Positions 60,142 through 64,000 of a stretch of DNA of 64,000 nucleotides are shown here, piece after piece. The notes beneath the pieces were generated by a model. That model was not told where the DNA came from. It ran no database searches and was given only the letters and a program-made list of their open reading frames with translations. The stretch is taken from NCBI GenBank assembly GCA_029210465.1, contig JARGDL010000010.1, positions 48,746 through 112,745 on the forward strand, given 5' to 3'. Position 1 is the stretch's first letter, and each line of letters begins with the position of its first letter. Position numbers and translations under genes: made by a program. This stretch comes from Stygiobacter electus. Its GTDB lineage: Bacteria > Bacteroidota > Ignavibacteria > Ignavibacteriales > Melioribacteraceae.

Positions 60142-61080
60142 TTAATCACTTAATGCTAACATTCTTTCAATTGGCAATTTAGCTTTCACAGCTGTTTCTT
60201 CGGGAACTCTTATTTCCTGTACTTCATCTCTAAGTGCATTTCTTAATTTTTCTAATGATATCATTTTCATGTATTCGCATACAGCTTTTTCACTTAATGG
60301 GAAAATTTTTGCTTCAGGTTTAATTTTTTTTAATCGATGTATAATTCCTACTTCAGTAGCAATAACAAACTCGTTACTATTTGAATTTTTTACAAAATTT
60401 ATCATTTCCTCTCTAGAACTTATATGAATGTTACTACAATCAAAATAAATATTTGCTTTCATTAAACAAGAAGAAGAACAACCACATTCAGGATGAATTA
60501 AAAATTTTGTATTTGGATGAAGGTTTTGAGCTTTAGCAAAAATGATATCTCCAATTTTTTCATGAACATGACATGAACCATTCCATATTTCCATTTTACG
60601 GCCAGTTGCGGCTTCGATATATCTTCCTAAAAATTTATCGGGGAGAAAAAGTATTTTTTCTCCCTTTGAAATTGATTGTACAATCTTTACTGCATTAGAT
60701 GAAGTAACACAATAATCACTTTCGGATTTTACTTCAGCAGAAGTATTAACATAAGAAACAACAACAGAATCTGGATGATTTGATTTCCATTCACGTAATT
60801 GTTCTAAATTAATTTTAGAAGAGAGTGAACTTCCGGCTTCTAATTCTGGTATAACAACTTTTTTATTAGGAGAAATTATTGATGCTGTTTCAGCCATAAA
60901 AAGTACGCCACAAAAGAAGATTAGCGTGGCCTCGGTTTTTGATGCTTCAAAAGAAAGGCCTAAAGAATCTCCTATATAATCTGCTAAATCTTGAATTTCT
61001 GCGGGTTGATAATTATGAGCAAGTATTACAGCATTTTTTTCTTTTTTTAGTTTTTCTATTTCCTTAATTAATTCTAACAC
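60142..61080 (-). CDS. nadA: Quinolinate synthase
   Basis: 312 residues. Cysteines for the [4Fe-4S] cluster are in IFFCGVLFMAET, NGSCHVHEKI and PECGCSSSC. Condenses iminoaspartate with dihydroxyacetone phosphate to quinolinate for de novo NAD synthesis. Its partner nadB is truncated at 63214-63534, so the pathway would lack iminoaspartate unless another oxidase or dehydrogenase exists. The gene itself looks complete. Confidence 0.95.
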   Translation of the reverse strand: MLELIKEIEKLKKEKNAVILAHNYQPAEIQDLADYIGDSLGLSFEASKTEATLIFFCGVLFMAETASIISPNKKVVIPELEAGSSLSSKINLEQLREWKSNHPDSVVVSYVNTSAEVKSESDYCVTSSNAVKIVQSISKGEKILFLPDKFLGRYIEAATGRKMEIWNGSCHVHEKIGDIIFAKAQNLHPNTKFLIHPECGCSSSCLMKANIYFDCSNIHISSREEMINFVKNSNSNEFVIATEVGIIHRLKKIKPEAKIFPLSEKAVCEYMKMISLEKLRNALRDEVQEIRVPEETAVKAKLPIERMLALSD

Positions 61081-61124
61081 TATTAAATCCTTTATATTTT
61101 ATTGTATCTAAATTTATTTAGTGA

Positions 61125-61310
61125 TTAATTCTTTGATACAGTTCTTAAGAATATACCAATTTCGTTGGATGAAAACTGAAGCCTTGAAGTTTTTCTAAAC
61201 TGGACAATAAGTTCATCGCAACCTGATTGAACAAGTTTTGAAACTAGATAAGCGCTTTTATAAGCTGCTATTGAACCTGTTACTTTTAATAATATTTTAT
61301 AATTTAACAT
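61125..61310 (-). pseudogene. coaBC: 5' fragment of coaBC (phosphopantothenoylcysteine decarboxylase/synthase)
   Basis: 61 codons. MLNYKILLKVTGSIAAYKSAYLVSKLVQSGC matches the N-terminal flavoprotein motif of CoaBC (KILLGVTGSIAAYK). The remaining 30 residues (ELIVQFRKTSRLQFSSNEIG...) match nothing I recognise, and the other 340 residues of the enzyme are absent. The start overlaps the frameshifted panC 3' end, keeping the old operon order. As CoaBC is normally essential, a full copy must exist elsewhere. Confidence 0.7.
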
Positions 61311-62057
61311 TATATATTAACCTCACATTACCTATTCTAACAGCCCCAAATCTTCTGCCATCAATGGTTTGTATATAATCAACAGAGAATCCTAGCTTTT
61401 CGAGTTCAAAGGCAATTTCAGAATCTTTCAATGAATACATTAATAATTTTGGAAAATAAACTGCTTTCTTTCATCCATTGTTAACAAAATATTTCTTGAA
61501 CTCAATGCTAATCCATCATAATCTCTAATTGTTGGACAAGCTATTCTTTCAACATCTAGAAAAAAAGCTTTGCACATTTGCTCTATTAATTTCAATTGTT
61601 GATAATTTTTTTCTCCGAAATATGCTCGATGGGGTAAAATAACGTTCAGTAACTTTAAAACCACTGTAAGCACACCATCAAAATGGTTTGGGCGGAATGA
61701 CCCACATAGAATTTTACTAAATTTATTTTTTGAAACTCTAAAAGTATATCCATCAGGATACAAATCTTGATATTCTGGATAGAAAAGGTATTCAACACTA
61801 TTGTTGTTCAGTATTTCTAAATCTTTATAAAAAGTTTTAGGATAGTTTTCTAAATCTTTAGGATCATTGAATTGTGTTGGATTTACAAAAATACTTGCTA
61901 TTGTAACATCATTTTCACTAACAGATCGTTTAAATAACGTTTCGTGTCCTTGATGTAAGGCTCCCATAGTTGGAACAAATCCAATTTTTTTATTTATCGT
62001 TAAAAATGATCGACATAATAATTTACATTCTTCAATTGATTGAATAATCGTAGTCAA
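61297..62057 (-). pseudogene. panC: Pantothenate synthetase, frameshifted and shortened
   Basis: From TTG 62057 (GGAG upstream, overlapping the restored panB stop) the frame carries VPTMGALHQGHETLFKRS (the HIGH-like site), IFVNPTQFNDPKDLENYP, FFGEKNYQQL-like AYFGEKNYQQLKLIEQM, and LALSSRNILLTM. It then stops at 61440. The family C-terminus (LGFSVDYIQTIDGR then GNVRLIYNV) follows in a frame offset by -1 to 61297. About ten or more residues are also missing near the junction. The ATP and pantoate sites remain, but the C-terminal lid is out of frame. Confidence 0.8.
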
Positions 62058-62845
62058 AAATTACTCTCCTTTTTTGATGGGAAACTTTTTTGTTTACCAT
62101 CTTTGTTATAAGTATTTAATGAATTGAATACAAAATCATAGCCATTCATATATTTTCATACAAACTTTGGATTAAAGTCTTTATTAAAACCTAGCAAATC
62201 ATGCAGTACAAGCACTTGACCATAAGTTTCTAGACCCGCCCCAATTCCAATTGTAGGGATACTTAAATTTATTGAAATTTCTTTAGCTAAATGAGAAGGT
62301 ATTAATTCTAAAACAATGTAAAAACATCCTGCTGATTGAAGCTTTAATGCTTCGTTAAATATTTTTTCAGAAAAATTATCATCTTTGCCTTGTATTATAT
62401 AACCACCAATTTTATTTATCGATTGAGGAGTAAGCCCAATATGCCCCATTACTGGAATACCTGACTGAGTTAGTTCTTTTATTATATCAAGATTACCATC
62501 AACACCTTCAAGCTTAATAGCATTAGCTCCAGCTTTTAATAATTTATCAACAGATTGAAATAAATTTTCAATTCCTTTTTTATGTTCAAGAAATGGAATA
62601 TCAGCAATAATAAATTTTGAAGTAGCTGCCCGTTTTACTACATCGACATGGTAGCACATCATAACCACCTTTGCATTGATTGTAGTTTCAAACCCATGCA
62701 TCACCATTGCACTACTATCGACAACAAGAATTGCGTCTACATCACTTTCGTTAATTATCTTTGCTGACCAAAAATCATAACAAGTTACAGTAGATATTTT
62801 TTCTCCTTTTACTTTTGCTTTAATAAACTCATTCACAGATTTCAT
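62054..62845 (-). pseudogene. panB: Ketopantoate hydroxymethyltransferase with premature TGA
   Basis: Start ATG 62845 has AAGGA upstream. The body is well conserved: STVTCYDFWSAKIINES, VDSSAMVMHGFE, NAIKLEGV, IPVMGHIGLTPQS and TIGIGAGLETYGQVLVLHDLLG. An in-frame TGA at 62158-62156 follows NPKFV. The same frame then continues with KYMNGYDFVFNSLNTY... to TGA 62054, giving the normal length of about 263. One nonsense change (AGA or CGA to TGA) explains it. The truncated enzyme lacks about 34 C-terminal residues and might keep some activity. Confidence 0.8.
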
Positions 62846-63056
62846 AAAAAATCCTTCTATCACTTTTAAACTTCATTATCAATCTATAATTATTAATGAA
62901 AATAATTGTAAATGTTTTAAGGAAATTAAAACAGGTTTTGATACTAATAAATAATCGGAAAGATTAAAAAAAGATTTGGTGATTTCAAAAAAAAATAATT
63001 GTAAGAATTTCATTTTCGGTACCTGTCTAATTGATCAAGTCCAATTTTCCATTATT

Positions 63057-63088
63057 AAAAAATGTAACCGTCCATTCTTGGAGCGGTT
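63057..63088 (-). terminator. Terminator-like hairpin in the leader of the panB-ribH operon
   Basis: On the minus strand AACCG-C-TCC AAGAAT GGA-CGGTT forms an eight-pair stem with one bulge, followed after three bases by six T residues. It lies about 7 nt downstream of the predicted transcription start, so it could attenuate the operon or mark a short RNA. Confidence 0.5.
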
Positions 63089-63101
63089 CAAAATTACATT
63101 A

Positions 63102-63134
63102 CAAAGATAAAAATAAATTATAGTTGGAAACAAA
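63102..63134 (-). promoter_or_regulatory. Probable promoter of the panB-nadA-rib operon
   Basis: On the minus strand TTTG (63134-63131), 21 nt and TATCTTTG (63109-63102) match both Bacteroidota elements. The leader to panB would be about 250 nt, long enough for regulation. Confidence 0.5.
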
Positions 63135-63213
63135 ATTTTACTTCAATTAGTTTTTTATTTGTAAATATTTTCCAAAGTTTGCACACAAATTTTTTAACTG
63201 AGATAGTAAAGAA

Positions 63214-63534
63214 ATGGACAGCAAATTTTATGATTTTATAATTATTGGAAGTGGTCTTGCCGGATTATATTCTGCATTTCATGCATCAAAATTTGGAACA
63301 GTTGCAATAATTTCAAAAGCAAATAAAACATTGAATTCATCATTTCTTGCTCAGGGAGACATTGTCTCAGCAATTGGGAAAGAAGATTCACCACAATTTC
63401 ATTTTGAAGATACTATAAAAGTTGGTAAAGGTATTTGTAATGAAAAAGCTGTTAAAATACTTGTTGAAGAAGGATTAAAAGAAATTAATGAATTGATTTC
63501 AGCAGGTATAAAATTTGATAAGTCTGTAAAATAA
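63214..63534 (+). pseudogene. nadB: L-aspartate oxidase, truncated at an insertion element
   Basis: 106 codons. DFIIIGSGLAGLYSAFHAS is the FAD-binding dinucleotide motif, followed by NSSFLAQGDIVSAIG and a helical segment. The family continues for about 400 more residues, but here the frame ends at KFDKSVK directly beside IS256-like sequence. nadB makes iminoaspartate for NadA, so the interruption should block de novo NAD synthesis unless the rest is reconstituted beyond the window. The start is preceded by weak purines only. Confidence 0.8.
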
Positions 63535-63556
63535 TTTGTGTAAATGACATTTTAGT

Positions 63557-63977
63557 TCAGAGGAAAGGCATTAGCCTATTATTAAAAATAATAGAAAACT
63601 GTGAGATAACAAACGACCAGTTTCTTAACGGCATAGCCCACTTTTTAGATATATCTCTATAAGCTAGGAACAGCATTTTTTTAAGAGAGTCGTCAATAGG
63701 AAAAAGAGACCTGGTTTTAGTGACTTTCCTAAACTGACGATGTAATGATTCAACGGCATTTGTTGTATAAATAATAGTTCTGATTTCTTCAGGATATTCA
63801 AAGAAAGTTGCTAAATTACCCCAATTGTCATTCCATGATTTAATTGGAAGAGGATATTTTTTCAACCATCTTTCTTCAAGCTTGTCTAACTCCAAAAGAG
63901 CAGCTTCTTCAGTTGGGGCTGTGTAAACATTTTTCAAATCTTTCATAAATGATTTTTGATCTTTTGATGCAATATAT
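63557..63977 (-). pseudogene. IS256-family (mutator-type) transposase, C-terminal part, interrupted
   Basis: The frame reads ...YIASKDQKSFMKDLKNVYTAPTEEAALLELDKLEERWLKKYP, then SWNDNWGNLATFFEYPEEIRTIIYTTNAVESLHRQFRK. The last segment carries the final catalytic Glu region of the DDE domain (TTNAVESLHR). Going upstream, the frame meets a TAG at 63985-63983 inside the 20-bp palindromic module. The 5' part of the gene is therefore separated from this part. Confidence 0.8.
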
Positions 63978-63997
63978 CCGGTCTACCGACAGGTAGA
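63978..63997. repeat. 20-bp palindromic module inside the IS256 transposase
   Basis: On the minus strand TCTACCTGTCGGTAGACCGG differs by one base from the module in the tRNA-Leu fragments. It interrupts the conserved LKYIASKDQ region of the transposase. Only three bases of the far flank are in the window. Confidence 0.7.
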
Positions 63998-64000
63998 TTT

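Larger units (their letters stand above)
62864..63213. other. Divergent control region between the cofactor operon and nadB
   Basis: 350 bp without a supported gene. It holds a probable minus-strand promoter (63102-63134) and a terminator-like hairpin just after its predicted start (63057-63088). I saw no FMN riboswitch sequence. Confidence 0.6.
63535..64000 (-). mobile_element. IS256-family insertion sequence, partial, running off the window
   Basis: The transposase 3' end (63557-63946) and the likely terminal sequence near 63530 (TTTGTGTAAATGACATTT) border the truncated nadB. The other end lies outside the window. The exact insertion point and target duplication cannot be defined. Confidence 0.75.

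Noticed and set aside
62864..63213. FMN riboswitch before the riboflavin genes
   Set aside because: No RFN-like conserved sequence found; the rib genes are internal to the operon.

Overview
The window is AT-rich (about 30% GC by eye), gene-dense, Gram-negative DNA. It carries a TolC-dependent efflux operon, a periplasmic DPP-IV-type peptidase, cytochrome bd with CydDC, and NADH dehydrogenase subunits. Several promoters fit the Bacteroidota form TTTG-N19/21-TAnnTTTG; the clearest lies just upstream of tRNA-Leu(UAG), at 18148-18178. With GlnRS and purine-rich ribosome binding sites, this suggests the Bacteroidota/Chlorobi group, perhaps Ignavibacteria. That placement is inference.

Layout. 1-5.3 kb: a frameshifted MATE transporter, an XRE regulator with a ClC channel, NhaA, a decayed histidine-kinase 3' end and a degenerate repeat. 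5.3-11.2 kb: a MacAB/TolC-like efflux operon. 11.2-18.1 kb: an operon of Ser/Thr kinase with beta-propeller sensor, murA, a membrane gluzincin/TPR protein and a CCA-adding enzyme. 18.2-26.4 kb: tRNA-Leu, trigger factor, clpP, DPP-IV, a hybrid sensor with a degenerate kinase core, gltX. 26.5-29.3 kb: glnS, then three tandem GIY-YIG nuclease genes attached to the 3' end of tRNA-Leu(CAA). 29.3-35.9 kb: deaD, an alanine/sodium symporter, an esterase, a class V aminotransferase, maf. 35.9-43 kb: asnS-nuoJKLMN. 43-56.4 kb: a low-oxygen and oxidative-stress region (patatin, cydDC, cydAB, Rrf2 and sigma-54 regulators, dps, katG) strewn with palindromic repeats. 56.7-63 kb: a cofactor operon, panB-panC-coaBC'-nadA-ribD-ribE-ribBA-ribH, whose first three genes are broken. 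The right edge has nadB truncated beside an IS256-family element.

The most unusual feature is a family of palindromic repeats. A 27-bp hairpin repeat (GTCAT...ATGAC arms) occurs many times around cydDC/cydAB. In several copies a second palindrome of exactly 20 bp sits in the apex. The same 20-bp module sits in the T-arm of duplicated tRNA-Leu fragments, and in an IS256 transposase at the window edge. Empty and filled sites can be compared inside this window, and the module variants carry compensatory changes that keep a 5-bp stem.

All three GIY-YIG loci are physically tied to these palindromes. Two diverged copies of a [repeat - GIY-YIG gene - repeat] cassette of about 360 bp flank cydAB in the same orientation. 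This looks like a GIY-YIG-associated palindromic mobile system, analogous in layout to REP/RAYT elements. Mobility and any role of the nuclease are inferred, not shown.
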